From Lithospermum erythrorhizon (lineage: Eukaryota > Streptophyta > Magnoliopsida > Boraginales > Boraginaceae): a DNA stretch of 64,000 bases. Positions within the stretch are counted from its first letter, which is position 1; the number at the start of each line of letters is the position of its first letter. Below are positions 1-13,100 of the stretch, piece after piece. A program made the position numbers and the translations under genes. The stretch spans positions 1,302,001 through 1,366,000 of the forward strand of contig JADFUC010001351.1 in NCBI GenBank assembly GCA_019722365.1, given 5' to 3'. The notes under the pieces are model-generated. The model made no database searches, had not been told where the DNA came from, and saw only the letters and a list, made by a program, of their open reading frames with translations.

Positions 1-426
1 GTAAAAGTTTGATATTTTTAATGGTATACTAATATACTCGTACTATTGATGTTATTATTGTTATTTGTCCTTTTAGTTTGGTATTTTGATTCTATATGGT
101 ATAAGTTTGAATCTTTTTGTTAGTCTGATCTTCTTTTTATTGGTAGACTAATATGAGAGATGATTTTAACCAAAATTTAAGTTAAAGATTGGATTTGTTA
201 TGGTTTGTATTGTGTGATTGAAGATTTTGATTTGGTTTTTACATGTTTTGAATTGTGGGTTGCCTTCAAAATGTCATTTTGATTTGGTGGGTTGTGTTTG
301 ATTGTTTGGTGAAATAGTATAGTGTGAATTTATAGCTTGATGGATTGAGATTTGGGGTTAGTTATTGATAGGGAGGCTATTTATTGATAATTGGTTCTTG
401 AATTTGATTAGGTGTGATAGTTGGTG
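1..426 (+). other. 5' flank and probable leader of the RBK-like kinase gene
   Basis: This T-rich stretch has no coding potential. A possible acceptor (TTTGATTAG, about 403-411) sits just before the start codon, so part of the stretch may be an intron in the 5' leader. I see no clear TATA box and cannot place the transcription start. Confidence 0.35.
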
Positions 427-2428
427 ATGGGAAGTGATAAAGAGAATGCAAGTTCCCCTGATACAGTTCTAGGGGATTTCTTGAGGAGTGCAGAATCCGA
501 AACATCATCGTCTAAGCCTAGTACCTCAGGGATTGTGGATGAGAAAGATCGAAAATCGTCGAAATGGACTAGCTTTGTCCAATTATTGAAGAGTAAATCA
601 AAAAAGCACTTATGGTCGTTTCAACCTCACAATGCCTTGAAACTATCCCGGAGGTTTAGTAGTAGCATGAGAGAGCAGAGTGGTTTCATGTCTGATGCTT
701 TTGTGGACTCTAGTTTGGGTCATTTTAAGCCTCATTGGAAAAACTATACTATCTCAGAGCTACAAAATGCCACTAAAAATTTCAATCAAGGTTAGTTATG
801 TGCTTTATATTTTAAACAAGCTATCAGAGTTTGAATGTATTGTTCCCGATGTTAACTGTTCGTGTAATATTGCAGCGAATTTGATTGGGAAAGGTGGATA
901 TGCTGAAGTTTATAAAGGGTGTTTGAAAAATGGGCAGCTTGTTGCGATAAAGCGACTTATTAAAGGATCAATGGATGAGAAAACAGGAGATTTCCTATCT
1001 GAGTTGGGCATAATGGCGCATGTCAATCATCCAAATACCGCTAAGTTGATTGGTTATGGGGTTGAAGGTGGACTATATCTTGTCCTCGAGTTGTCGCCCC
1101 ATGGTAGCTTGGCTTCATTGCTACACAGTAGGCGCTCTGTCTATAATTTGGATTCAGTTTCCAGTTGTTTGAATATACTCTGATTTCCATTACATTTTGC
1201 AGGTTCTAAAACTAAAGTTGAATGGACTACCAGGTACAAGATTGCCCTAGGTACAGCTGAAGGACTTTTGTATCTTCATGAGGGTTGCCAGAGACGAATT
1301 ATTCACAGAGACATAAAGGCAGCAAACATTCTGCTCACAGAGAACTTAGAGCCTCAAGTAAATTCTTTGATTTGCAATCAACTTGTGGTTAATTACACTA
1401 TGAACTTGATCATCGTGATGTTAACTGCATGCAAGAATTTGACAAATATCTGTTGCATTAAAGTTGATAAGGGCATTGTCTTTTGTGCTGAACATAGGGA
1501 TTATACTATTTCGGAGACACTTCACTAAAATTGATTATGTACTTTAATCAGATTTGTGATTTCGGGCTAGCAAAATGGCTGCCGGAGCACTGGACGCAAC
1601 TTACAATATCAAAGTTTGAGGGCACATTTGGGTTTGTATAACTTCACTTTTTCCATTTTCTACCATGTCTTTGAAGATAGTACTATGATGATTAGCAGCT
1701 TAAATTCCTTTTAATTTCAGGTATTTGGCTCCTGAGTTCTTAATGCATGGCACGGTAGATGAAAAGACGGATGTATTTGCTTTTGGAGTATTACTTCTAG
1801 AGCTAATTACTGGCCGTCGAGCTCTCGACTACTCTCAACAGAGCCTTGTATTGTGGGTAGGATTCTTGTCCATTTCAGGCTCCGATTCCTAATGTTGTAA
1901 TTTGTATATTGACCAAATTTATGCATAGAACTTAATTGCATGATCTTTATTGTTTCAGGCAAAACCTCTGTTAAGGAAGAACAAAATTCGAGAACTCATT
2001 GACCCTTCACTTGCTGATGATTTCAATCCATTGCAAATGAATCTAATGATCTTGGCAGCTTATATGTGCGTGCAACAGTCTTCAATCCGACGCCCTTGGA
2101 TGAGACAGGTATTTTAGTTTTTTTGCCATCTTGCCAAAAGTATACTTGTTTATAAATAAAGAATTACCTCATGAGTTTGTGATCTTGTACAGGGGTTTTG
2201 CCTCTCCATTTTCAAAAAGAAATGTCTTACAAATTAGTAATTGTACATTTGCAGGTGTTACAAATTCTGCAAGGAAGTCGCGGAAGCTTAGAATTGGTAA
2301 AGAAATGTAAGCGCCCGTCCTACTGGAAGAAACACTATGAGGAGATGTTTAAGGCAGAGGATTACAAGTTGGCCAAAGGGCTACATACAAATATCAGCCT
2401 GCAAATGGAGATTTCTCAGGAAGTGTGA
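427..2428 (+). CDS. RBK1/RBK2-like: RBK-type receptor-like cytoplasmic Ser/Thr kinase (ROP-binding kinase family)
   Basis: Seven exons join in frame: 427-790, 876-1127, 1203-1357, 1552-1631, 1721-1856, 1959-2108 and 2255-2428, giving 436 residues. The start is the first ATG; residues 1-121 are a Ser/Lys-rich extension with no signal peptide or membrane segment. The kinase domain spans about 123-400: glycine loop [11 protein letters not shown] (126-136), ATP lysine K147 in VAIKRL, catalytic HRDIKAAN (D242), DFG (D260) and YLAPE (285-289). All key residues are present, so it should be active. The phrases KWLPEHWT and [19 protein letters not shown] are typical of the RLCK VI_A kinases that bind active ROP (plant Rho) GTPases and act in the cytoplasm or at the membrane in auxin- or pathogen-related signalling. 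Binding to ROP here is inferred from the family. Every intron is GT..AG. The upstream neighbour is outside the window. Confidence 0.9.
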
Positions 2429-4024
2429 AATCCATCATTTATCGACTACAGTTTTTAAGCGCCTTGACTTGAAATGCTCACTGTGGGTTTCAGCTCCCGT
2501 GTTGTCCGTGTAGCAGTAAACTGGAGTCCTAAGAAGATGGATCATTAGACGTTGATCTATCACACTACATCAAGCGTGAAGACATGATTGATTGTCCATC
2601 ATAGCTCAGAACCATGCATGGACCGGTCACAGGTGTAAGTAATCATCCATAATCGCGAGCAATTAGCGATATTTTGTGGCGTTGAAGGCATTAGGAGATC
2701 TATGTTGTTTATCATGAAATTAAATATCTGGACTAGTTGTAGACATCCACTTACTATGTAAATTATATGCCTTGAGCATTCTTTGAGTGTGAGATTGAGA
2801 TTATAGATTAGAAAGACAATATATAATTATATTTTGGGAAGCAAGAAGTATAAGAACTACGGAGTACATATTTGGTTATTATTCTAGTTGATATATTTGG
2901 CAGAATAAAGCAATGTTGCCTCTCCTTTATCATATTACTACTAGGATTGATTTCGTACTCATAAGACTTTTCCTTTTCCTTGAGCCAACAAGAATGAATC
3001 TTACTTCTTCCATAAATCATTGGTCATGTACTTCTTAAGAGTTTTCCTTTCCTTGAGCCAACAAGAATGAATATTACTTCTTACATAAATCATTAGTCAT
3101 CTACTTCTTATGTAGCGAGGATCTGTAGTCGTTACTAGTTGGATAACTTGAATGTGCGTTAAGCAGGCATAGGGCAAAGCAAAATAGCGCTGCCGGAAAT
3201 CACGTTGGCGGGAAAAACACTTGGCTGGACGGGTAGTATGACACGTTCGACGATAAAATGTTAGTAAGAAATAAAATTCGCGTGCTGATTATAAGTTCGC
3301 GTCATGACATGGCCTTCTGCGGACAACATCATATACTTCTGTCATTATAGTCGGATATAATTTGAACGTTCATCATAATGAACTTGTCATTGTAGATGAA
3401 TAGAATAATTAAGTTTCCATTAAAATAAGATCAGCCTAAGAAAATGTACTTATCATTTGGTTGTTGTTAAACTAGCTCGCATTTCAAAAATATTTGATTG
3501 AATATTGACTTTCAAATTAAGTTTTCAATGATGATGATGTCACACCCAAAAGGAATACTCATAGAATGAAATAGGCAAATATTAACTACTGGGGTTAGTG
3601 CATTAGTCATCAATGATAATACAAATGTTACTCGCATGAGGAGATTCGATCCAATCTAAAAATTACTCTTCAACAGTAGGGCAGAGATGGAATTGATTCT
3701 AAAACTGAATACATCAATATCCCATACTAGTAGTGTTTGTAGTAATCAATACACAAAATTCCATAAAATTTCTGAAACATAACAACTTTGTTACATATAA
3801 ATCCAAAACACTTTAATACTTGATATAAGACACACACACTTAAATAACTCAATGATAAAAATACTAAATACGAAGACACTTCAATTCATGTCTTGAAAAT
3901 AATTATTTTGTAAAAATGGTCAAATCAAAAGAATACCAAGTCTCACCTATTGTACCTAAAAATAGCATACTTTGTTACATGGTCAAATGAAGAATTCTCA
4001 TCCTAATAAAAAAAATTATTTTAT
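2429..4024. other. 3' flank and intergenic DNA
   Basis: The first ~370 bases probably hold the 3' UTR of the kinase gene. A 73-bp tandem duplication lies at 2967-3112. Otherwise the DNA is AT-rich, with no gene that I can support. Confidence 0.5.
2967..3112. repeat. 73-bp tandem duplication
   Basis: Two adjacent copies (2967-3039 and 3040-3112) share CCTTGAGCCAACAAGAATGA and the following TTACTTCTT, CATAAATCAT and TACTTCTTA segments, with only a few differences. It looks like a recent local duplication without coding content. Confidence 0.8.
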
Positions 4025-4270
4025 TACATCATAATAATAATCGTCATTACAAATATTCTTGTCCATTTTCTTCATCAAAATCTTGTAATTTTTTTTGAAA
4101 TTATCTATAATAAAAAACATCTTTGATTTCATTTTTGATCAATTTCTTGATCGTTACTATAACGTGAGCGATTCTTGTGTCGAATCTGCGCTTAATTTCA
4201 TGATCCTGTAGCAGCTCCAGTAAGGTTGGGTATAAACGAACAAAATTCATTTTTGATGCCTTCAACAGCT
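4025..4270 (+). pseudogene. Decayed duplicate of the OMA1 5' end
   Basis: This stretch matches 5426-5653 (leader plus the first ~16 codons of the OMA1 gene) along its length. Shared blocks include CATTACAAATATTCTTGTCC, TTGATCAATTTCTTGATC, GATCCTGTAGCAGCTC and TATAAACGAACAAAATTCA. At the position of the OMA1 start codon this copy reads CCAGTAAGGTTGGG where the gene has CAAATGGGTTGG, so the ATG is lost. It is also ~18 bp longer because of an insertion in the leader portion. The match stops at 4270 and no protease exon follows, so it is a truncated remnant. It may still carry promoter or leader elements. Confidence 0.8.
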
Positions 4271-5425
4271 GAAATGCCTACTCGGCCGAACTTTGTAACC
4301 AACATTTGTTATCTGTAATGACACAAAATATTTGTCGTTTTGAAATTCCCCAATATAATATTTGATTGGTTTTATTTTTAAAGTCTGTTGTATATATTTG
4401 TAATGAAGTTTCTAATACCAATACATTTATTAAATTGTTATTTTGATTCATTAATTAGGGGTCTATATAAAATATCATTCATTTTTAATTGATTAACTAA
4501 TTGACGTGAAAATGGAAGTAAGATGACAACTAAAAAAAACTTTTGGAGGGAGGTACTACGGTAAAACTTGATAAATTAATAATAATATCGGGGAGGCCAG
4601 TTAAAATGATTAATTTGCCAGGTTGTCATTTATTGAGTGTTAATTTAAAGAAATTATTAATATCGAGGGATTGAAAAAAATTACTTTCCTCGGATTTAAA
4701 ACTTTAGTTGTCTTTTCACAATCGTTTATGCATGGGTCAAGAGAAAAATAAAAACCTCACAAAGTATATTGAAAATGTAAAATGTCAATTAATTGGAAAC
4801 TATAATTGGTTGGTTGATAATTTAATAACAAAAGTAGTCAAAAATATAATGAAAATATAAAAAATATAATTTTTATGCTAGAAGAACAAAATTTTTGAAG
4901 CCAAAAAATTAAGGTTAGAAATCTGACAAAAGAAGAATGGAGGGAGTATTATCTTAAAGGGTTTTATTAATTTTAAGAGTTTTTATTTTCAAGTGTTGCA
5001 CCAACCAAGATGTTAATTTTAACAACCGGTTTAATTTTAGTAGTAATTTATTCTTATTCAATTCCAACGCATTTTGGTGAACTTGGCTTGATTTAAAGCA
5101 GAACCGGTTTGGTAGAAAAATAATTTGTATTAAAACGGAGTTTGATGTTCAATTCGAAAAAGACTCGTTAATAACCGAGTTGCTGACGGCATTATGATTC
5201 AATTCAACCGAATTTTAATTCAAGTGATCGAATCAATCATTTCCAATCATAAAACAAACAATTTTTTTAATGAATTAAATATACTATGATGATTTGCCAA
5301 ATGGCCAGTTGTTTTAACAACTCTTAATAATAGGAGAAGCAGTTTGAATTATTTTTTTCTTTTGCTACAGATTTGCTGTGACACCCAATTTGGATACAAA
5401 TTTGCTCTTCTTCCAGATTTATTAG
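4271..5425. other. Intergenic, AT-rich
   Basis: This spacer between the two copies of the OMA1 5' region has no coding potential. It contains AACCGGTTT-type motifs near 5025 and 5103 and GAGGGAGTAT near 4940, which resembles a MITE end. Nothing else could be assigned. Confidence 0.5.
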
Positions 5426-5604
5426 TACATCATAATATTAGTCTCGTCATTACAAATATTCTTGTCCAATTTTTTCATCAAAATCTTGTAATATTTTTCT
5501 GCAATTATCTACAATAAAAAACACCTTTAATTTCATTTTTTGATCAATTTCTTGATCATTTTGTACGAGTGCACACTCAATTTCTTGATCCTGTAGCAGC
5601 TCAA

Positions 5605-8007
5605 ATGGGTTGGTATAAACGAACAAAATTCAGTTTTGATGCCTTCCACAGCTCAAGAATCATACCCACCAAAAACCCAATTCAAGAATCCATTTTTGTA
5701 AAAGCAAAAATTCAGCAATACCCAAATTCCAATAAAGGTAACATTTTTAACTCCAATAAGCTTGTATCTCCATTTATTAGAAGAGGGTCTAGTTTGAATA
5801 ATGGATTCTTGAATCAAAATAAAGTGAGCCCTTTTGTTCAAAATGGTGTGAAGAGATTTTATTATGTAGGTAAGGGTAAAATTTATCATTTTAAGCCTAG
5901 AGGGTATAAAAAATGGTTGGAAAATCCAAGAAATGTGTTTGTTGTAGTTGTTGTAGGTGTAGGAATTGTTGTGACTTTGTATTTTGGGAATTCAGAGATT
6001 GTTCCTTATACTAAAAGGAAGCATTTTGTGTTGTTATCTAAGAGTCTTGAAATGCAATTGGGTGAGAGTCAGTTTAATCAGACTAAAGAGACGTATAAAG
6101 GGAAAATTCTGCCTGCAATACACCCTGATAGTGTGAGGGTTAGGTTGATAGCTAAGGAGATAATTGAGTCTTTACAGAAAGGGTTGAATAAGGAACAAGT
6201 GTGGAGTGATCATGGGTATGCGTCGGTTGAAAATTTTGAATGGTATGGCACTGATGGGGATGATAGTTTGAAGGGGTCGAGTAATGAGCGTGTTGAGGGA
6301 ACGTGGAGCAAGGATGATGAGATTCTTGATGATAAGTGGGTGCAACAGAGTAGGAAGAAGGGTCGAGAGAAGGGTGAAGTGGCTGCAACGGGTCATTTAG
6401 ATGGGTTGAAATGGGAAGTTTTAGTGGTTAATGAGCCTGTTATGAATGCTTTTTGTATGCCTGGTGGAAAGATTGTTGTGTTTACTGGTCTGCTTGAGCA
6501 CTTTAAGTCGGATGCTGAGATTGCAACCATAATTGGACATGAGGTATGCTTGTTCTTGGGAACAATTTCGTATATAATTTTTACTTGTTACTCGTACATT
6601 GAAATGTGTTGTTTCAGGTTTGAAGTAGTTTTCTTGCTTTTTGTGGCAGGTTGCACATGCAGTGGCACGACATGTTGCAGAAGGAATTACGAAGAATTTG
6701 TGGTTTGCTATAATGCAGTTGGTGCTTTCCCAGTTTGTTACGCCTGATCTGATTAACACAATGTCCAGTATTTTCCTTAGGCTCCCCTTTTCAAGGAGGT
6801 AAACAAAACTTACAACTTCTTCATTGACACTAGCTTACCTGTTTTATGAAAATATATCGTACACTTCTGTTCATGTTGCTTAGTCATTATACTTTTCATC
6901 TTTTCCCCCATACAGTCCATTCATAGACAGTGTTGAGGCATCATATCTGCTTGTGAACTACACATTCGTGCTGCTTAAAAATGTGCCTCACATGTTTGCT
7001 CGAGTACAATAACAAACTTTTTAGACTTATTTTATCTAGCTGAAAGTAGTTATTTCTAACCAAGCGATCTGGTCTATGTTGTCTACCAGTAGGGGGCTCC
7101 TGCATAATTGAAATGTGTGTGCTTGTAGATGGCTTTAGAAGGTGTTGATAAAAACAGTTGGTGGGTCTTGTCTGTATAGTTGTTAATTCAAGTGTTTTTC
7201 GTTTTTTGTTGTATTTCACCATGTTTCCATGTCCTAATGGAGTCAGATTTTGTATTATATGGCTCTTGGATACAATGAAATAAATCAAAATGGCTCGTTA
7301 CACTACTTTTGCTTCTTATCTATTGTGAAGTAGATAGTAAGGGACCCCCCATCCTGCTTAGGCGAGACCGCAAGAGCCTTGTTAGAATCATTGGGACATG
7401 ATTTATGTATGTACAACTTATGCTATACATTGACATGATTACAAAGAGGCTTGGGACGGGGGAGTTGAATGAACATACAGCTAGAGAAATTGCAACTGAG
7501 TCCTGGACTCCTGGGAGAGGAAATTTGGCAGGCTGAAAATGTTCCATAATTTCTTACTAGAACTGCATTTAGCGTTATCCAAATGAAACTGTTAGAAGTG
7601 ATGTTGCAACTTTGATTTTTTTCTTGTCCTCTGGTCTCACACTCTCACAACCTCATTGTATCTATCCCCCCATCCCTGTTAATTGCCACACTACATTTTG
7701 TTTTGGCATCTGTGATGATTGTCTGACTTCTGTTGCTCTGTCAATTCTGACAAGGATGGAGATGGAAGCAGATTATATTGGGCTGCTGTTAATTGCCTCA
7801 GCTGGCTATGATCCACGGGTAGCTCCCTCGGTCTATGAAAAAATGGATAAAATTGCAGGAGGAGATTCAACATTGGCAGATTATCTTTCTACCCATCCCT
7901 CTGGCAAGAAGCGAGCTCAAATGTTGGCCCAGGCTAAAGTCATGGAAGAAGCTCTGCTCATTTATAGGGAAATTCTATCAGGAAAGGGCATCGAGGGTTT
8001 TCTTTAG
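5605..8007 (+). CDS. OMA1: Mitochondrial M48 metalloendopeptidase OMA1
   Basis: Three exons (5605-6543, 6650-6798, 7755-8007) give 446 residues, close to plant OMA1 length. The ATG at 5605 is chosen because MGWYKRTKFSFDAF resembles plant OMA1 N-termini; the upstream in-frame GTG is not a plausible start. The N-terminus is rich in Lys/Arg/Ser with almost no acidic residues, fitting a mitochondrial presequence. One hydrophobic segment lies at about 110-128 (VFVVVVVGVGIVVTLYFG). The zinc site HEVAH (H312, E313, H316) is split exactly by intron 1, and the third ligand is E367 in EMEADYIG. The conserved tail includes DYLSTHPSGKKRAQ. OMA1 is an inner-membrane stress protease; in animals and yeast it processes OPA1 or acts in quality control, and in plants it is linked to OXPHOS and thermotolerance. 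All catalytic residues are intact. Intron 2 is 956 bp and only T-rich. Confidence 0.95.
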
Positions 8008-9660
8008 GAATACAATTATGATAAACACTAATAAAATTATCGAATCAAATGAAACAATCATGTAATATTTTGTCTGTTCAGAACAAATACAAACTATGTA
8101 GAAAGCAATGCCTACTAATCTTCCACAGCAATTCTTGAACTGGATGACATCTGCAAGTTTAGATTTCTCTACAATCCCAAACTGCCCTCAAGATCATTGA
8201 CAAGCATTAGGAATTCGCCATAGACTCGATCAATATATAATCAAATCGAAACGATTCGAGTTTTTGTCAAATCAGATCGAGTTTCTTCCGATTTCTATCT
8301 GATTTTGACATCATTTTTAGGATTTGAAGAGTCGAGTTAGACCTCATATGGATATCGAATCAAATCAGTCCAATTTTACATTATCTAATCCGGTTCAACT
8401 CGTGTAGAGGCATGGGAGAAACTAGTATGTTGCTCCGTCGTGTTCAACAGTGCTAAATTGCAAGCATGTGTTGTCTTATAATATATCATCGATACAGATG
8501 GTTTAATAGTCTGGTGATATCTGATCCGAGCTTTTTACTATGAGGTTTCGAATTCAACTCTTGCAGGAGGATTATTATAGCATTGATGAGTACTGAGTAA
8601 TGACTTTGGTCTTTAGTTACAGAATTTACGTTTGCTAGGAGTATTTTTAAGTGCTACAGTGGTATGGAGAAGATTTGAAATTTATGCCATCAAGTATTTC
8701 AGATCCCCTCATTAATGTAACGATCTAATTATAAAGATGACAAGATTTGAAATTTGAATGGTTCCACTGGAAGAACACAATTGTGGGACCTCAAGAACTG
8801 ATTTGTCTTGGTCTCCAATAAGGTTTTAGACTAAGAAATTGACAAATATTTTGGGATGGGACCAAAAGAATCCCTACTTAACCAGAAGAGAAACTTCCAT
8901 CTCTTAGGGATTTGGGGGTATGTATAGACTGAACATCAAAGACAAAGAAAGTAAGAAACAAGAACAACTTCTACATCCAAATTGAAATATTTGTTATTAT
9001 ACACATGTAAGTATTATAAAACATGTATTATTATGTCAATTATTCATAATATTTTTTTAACAAAAACTACACATGATACATGTATGTACGGCAAAACCTT
9101 TGAATATTTCTCGTCCTGTTTTCTACTAATACCCTGATCAAGAATAGGGTTGTAAATGGCGCATGAAAATTTCCGATTCGATTCGAATATTAGGTTAGAA
9201 ATAGTTCGGTTCGATATTTCGGAGGGCCAAGCAATGAAACTGACTTTGAGATGTGATATTAGTAGGGCCGAGGCAGTTCGAAAAGGATTCGACTTCGTAT
9301 CGGTGATTTCAATATAAAGAAATGGACATTTGGTCAATTTATCCCCCCACCCGATACATTTCATATGTCCGTTCCACCCAGGTCCGTTTATATGTCCGTT
9401 TCCACGATCCGTTTCATATCGTATAAAGTGATGTATGTCCGTTTCCACCCCCGAACTGTCCGGTAGCACCAATTATAGAATTCACTTTATTACTCACTTT
9501 TCCTGTTTTCTTATTACCGTTTTACCAAAGTTTGTTATTGTCTCTTTATCGGTTGTAGCCAGATTATTATCTTGCCAGGGCATTGTTAACATTAGTTGAA
9601 GAGTGTTGTAGATGTTTAAGTGTCTATTCACTTAGATCTAAGGTTGACTTTTGGTTTTGG
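8008..9660. other. Intergenic DNA with degenerate GATTCGA/TTCGG-rich repeats
   Basis: Two patches (about 8215-8405 and 9160-9450) are rich in short motifs such as AATCAAATC, GATTCGA and GTTCGGTTCG and contain no start-to-stop gene. TATGTCCGTT recurs at about 9364, 9391 and 9434. These look like old simple or dispersed repeats. Confidence 0.45.
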
Positions 9661-9667
9661 CTTTGCT

Positions 9668-10140
9668 TCTTCTTGATTTGTTTGCATGTTTGGTTTTGTT
9701 GTGAATAAGTTGGTTGAGTGGGCTTTTGTGCATGTTTTGTTTTTAGATTTACGGTTTCAAATAAAACTTTTTGACTTTTTGTACTTTGACTTTATATTTG
9801 AAGCGATTTAGTTTGCGTATTTTGGTTTTGTGTTGTAAATAGGTTCGATTGAGTTACTTGCTGTGTTTTGTTTTCGATTTCTAGTTTCAAATAACACTTT
9901 TTGACTTTTTGCTTTGGCTTTTTATATTGACTTGATTTTTTAGTTTGCATGTTTGGTTTTTGTGTTGATTTTGAAGGTATTTATGTTTCGTTTTTACGGT
10001 TTCAATTGATAATTTTGATATTATTGACTTTGACTATTATGAAACGACTTTGACCTATATGTTTGACTTTGATAATTGATTCAATTTCGGTTTGCATGTA
10101 TGGTTTTCGGTTGTTATTTGTTATTAGGTTCAGTGATTAT
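9668..10140. repeat. Degenerate tandem array, unit about 125 bp
   Basis: About four units, each carrying TTTGCATGTTTGGTTTT (or near variants), a GTTTCAAATAA block and TTTTTGACTTTTTG, follow one another. The first two to three are clearest. The DNA is strongly T-rich on this strand and non-coding. Confidence 0.6.
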
Positions 10141-13100
10141 TATTTTTTGAGTTTTTTAGGGTTTTTGTTTTGGGATTTTGATTAGTGAGTTAAGGTTTGA
10201 TTAATTGAGTTTAGGGGTTCGATTAAATGAATAAGGACTTAATATTGGTTTCAGAATTAATTGAATTAATTTGGGATTTTTCACTTTGAATTGATTTAGG
10301 GGAGTTCGATTAATGGATTAATTGATGGAATCTTATGGATATATGAGTATAAATACAAATCAATAATTTCGGGGATCTTAAAAGTGCGTACTACATTTAT
10401 TAAACAAAAATATATATTTTACAATATGAATAAACAAAGTACTTACGTTTCATTGAGGTAAAATTTCCTTCTAAGAGTTTAAATTCTGGCATCAGAATTG
10501 AGCTCCCTAAATTTGTTGCAGATATGATGGTATGATATCTACAGTTGGTCGCAGGGAGAGGTTGAATCGAGAAGCAGGTTGCTCTTTAGTAAGCAAGGGA
10601 TGACAACAAAACCCGAAAGAATTCTTGGGAGATTTTGATGAGAGCACACTTTAGGGTTTTTGATGAAAAAGATTTTTCAAGCATATAGTAGAAAGCCTAA
10701 AGTTTGCTTATAGGGCTGATTAAAAACGAGCCCGATAAGCGGCCGTTAAAAATATTAGCTTGACTCGTTAACTCTATTAGTTAGTTAAGACACTATTGAG
10801 TTCTTCAATGAAGTTGAGCTGATTTAATTAGCTTGATTAAATAGTAATGAGTCAAATATCGATAATTTTTCAAATTGTTGGTAAATACTACTAAAATTAC
10901 TCGAACCAATTAAATAACTATTTAATTGGAGTTATTGTTCAATCGATATTCTACACAAAATGTAGAACCGCACGAATTGAAATACATTTCTCGATTATCA
11001 AATTCTCTTTAATTTCATATGAAATACTTCAAATCCTTTGGCCATGTGTGACCTTCTAATTTCGAGATAATAGTAGTTGTAATAATAATGACCAATTACT
11101 ATTATTATAGCGATTAATGATAAAGTCTATGATGGCACAAATTACTTACTATATCATGAGGAACCAGCTAGTAATATACAATTACTAAGTTGGTATTTAA
11201 TTCACGATAGTACGTTTAACTTATTTGAGTAAATGAATTGATCTGTGATTGTCATGGCGGGCATAACTAAATGAGATTAATTCTCATTGATTTCAACATT
11301 AATTACTTAATTAGGGTTAAGATTAATTGAGGATTTGTTAGTGAATAATTGAATTAGAGGTTTGATTAGGGTTTTAGTTAGGTTTTGATTAATTAAATAA
11401 TTGAATTAGGGGTTTGATTTAGGGTTTCACTTATTAAGTAGTGATTTAGGAATTTCAATTAATGTCTTGATTTAGGATTTCTGTCTTAATTAAATAATTG
11501 AATTAGGTTTGATTTGGGTTTCCTTAATTAAATGGTAATTGGGATATTGATTTGGGGACAATTGAGGTTCTTAACTGTCTTTATTGATTGGATCAAAAGG
11601 AAACCTATGGAATAAGAAGTCCAAAGCGGTAAGAATATTAAGTTTTCCAATTTAAATATTAAGTTTTCTTTTCTTTTAATGAGTTTCACATGATATATTA
11701 GGAGAATGAGGATCCAGATTGAGTTGGAATTTAGAAAAATTTGAATTGGAAGATCCTAAATCGATACTCTTGGTAAGAATTTTATTGTTTTCATTATTGT
11801 TTCATGATTTTTTATAATGTTACTTACTTACCTTTTCCTTTATTGTTTGAGTTGTAGTTCTTTGCTCGCTTCCGAAGCTTGATCGGGCCAGTCGTGGTGC
11901 ACATTGTATACACTGACCATGGCTTGACCGGAATGCCGACAAGTCTGCAACCCCCAAAGCCCGACTAGATACACGCAAGCTGTAATCCTCCCAAGCGGCC
12001 ACAAACACAAAGCGGTGTCGAGTCGCTGAAAGAGAAACAAAGGATTAGAAAAACATGAATACTTGATTAATGCAATTACAGGATCCACGGTTCCGCACCG
12101 TTTGGCTCCTTTACGTTTCTTTTCTGTTGTTTAACTTATTCCTGGATTCCATGTTTGTTACCTTTGAATTTGATGCGCATTAACTGTGGTTTGTGGCGAT
12201 GATGATATTTTAGTATGCATAGATGATACAATTGATCTGGCATGTTTCTTGGCATGGCAACACTGTGTTGTTCTGCGACCATGGCGTGTCAGGCAATTGA
12301 TCGTCACGTATGTGTGGCATGGCATCGACATAGTTGTTGCAGTATGTCATGTCGGACTTTTAACGATGACAAAACAATACGAGCTAACCTACATTTTCAA
12401 GTTTGGGCTGTAATAACATTAGTATTTCCATGTTTGTCTTTTAGTTATGTATTTATTGTCTTTTTTACAAAAGTCAAAATTTTTAAATTAAGATGTGATT
12501 ACCTTTTTCGGGCGGCGTTTCGAACTATTCGAAAAAAGCAGGCGAATCTGAGCCGAATGTTGTAACTTCAAAAAGACTTGAACTCGGTGAGCAATGGTTT
12601 TTGAGATTCCACCAAATCGGGCATATATTTTGAAATATACTTGCCGAACTAGAATCCTAAGATATTCGGTTCGATTCGGCTCGTTATAAGCACAATAAGG
12701 TAGTCTATTTTTCCACTTTCAATAAAATAACCTAACAATTTTTTCTCATAATACATTCATTATACTTGAATAAATAATGTAGTATGTGAATTGCGAAGTA
12801 ATTTGAAATTGTAAATGTCAACTCCAAATATGAGAGATAATGAAAGCATGCTCACGCCTTTTCTAAAAAATACAGGTATTTATGTGAATAATGAGTCATT
12901 AATACTATATGGATGCTTTTCATTTCTGAAAATTTCGAAGTAAATTCTTGTTTTTGATGTAGAGTTTAGTAAAGGAGAGAAAAGGTTACTATGAATAAAA
13001 TTTAAATTTTCTTAAACTTTGTGTCGAAGAAAAATATTCCTTTAAAATAAACATGCATGTTGTAGATCATATTCGTGATTAGTCATAAAGATTTTAAATT

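Noticed and set aside
5569..5604. Upstream in-frame GTG as an alternative OMA1 start
   Set aside because: Plant initiation at GTG is rare, and the ATG at 5605 begins a recognisable OMA1 N-terminus.
6152..6759. Minus-strand open frames opposite OMA1
   Set aside because: They are antisense shadows of the OMA1 exon with no homology or splice support.
8480..8600. tRNA-like sequence with GGTTTCGAATTC
   Set aside because: The B box has an extra base and no cloverleaf can be formed, so it is not a tRNA gene; at best it is a degraded SINE.
9044..9472. 142-residue minus-strand open frame
   Set aside because: It runs over TTCGG/TATGTCCGTT repeats, has no recognisable domain and shows no splice or codon pattern.
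11820..12088. Two minus-strand open frames over the GC-richer patch
   Set aside because: They are open because of base composition; neither product resembles a known protein.
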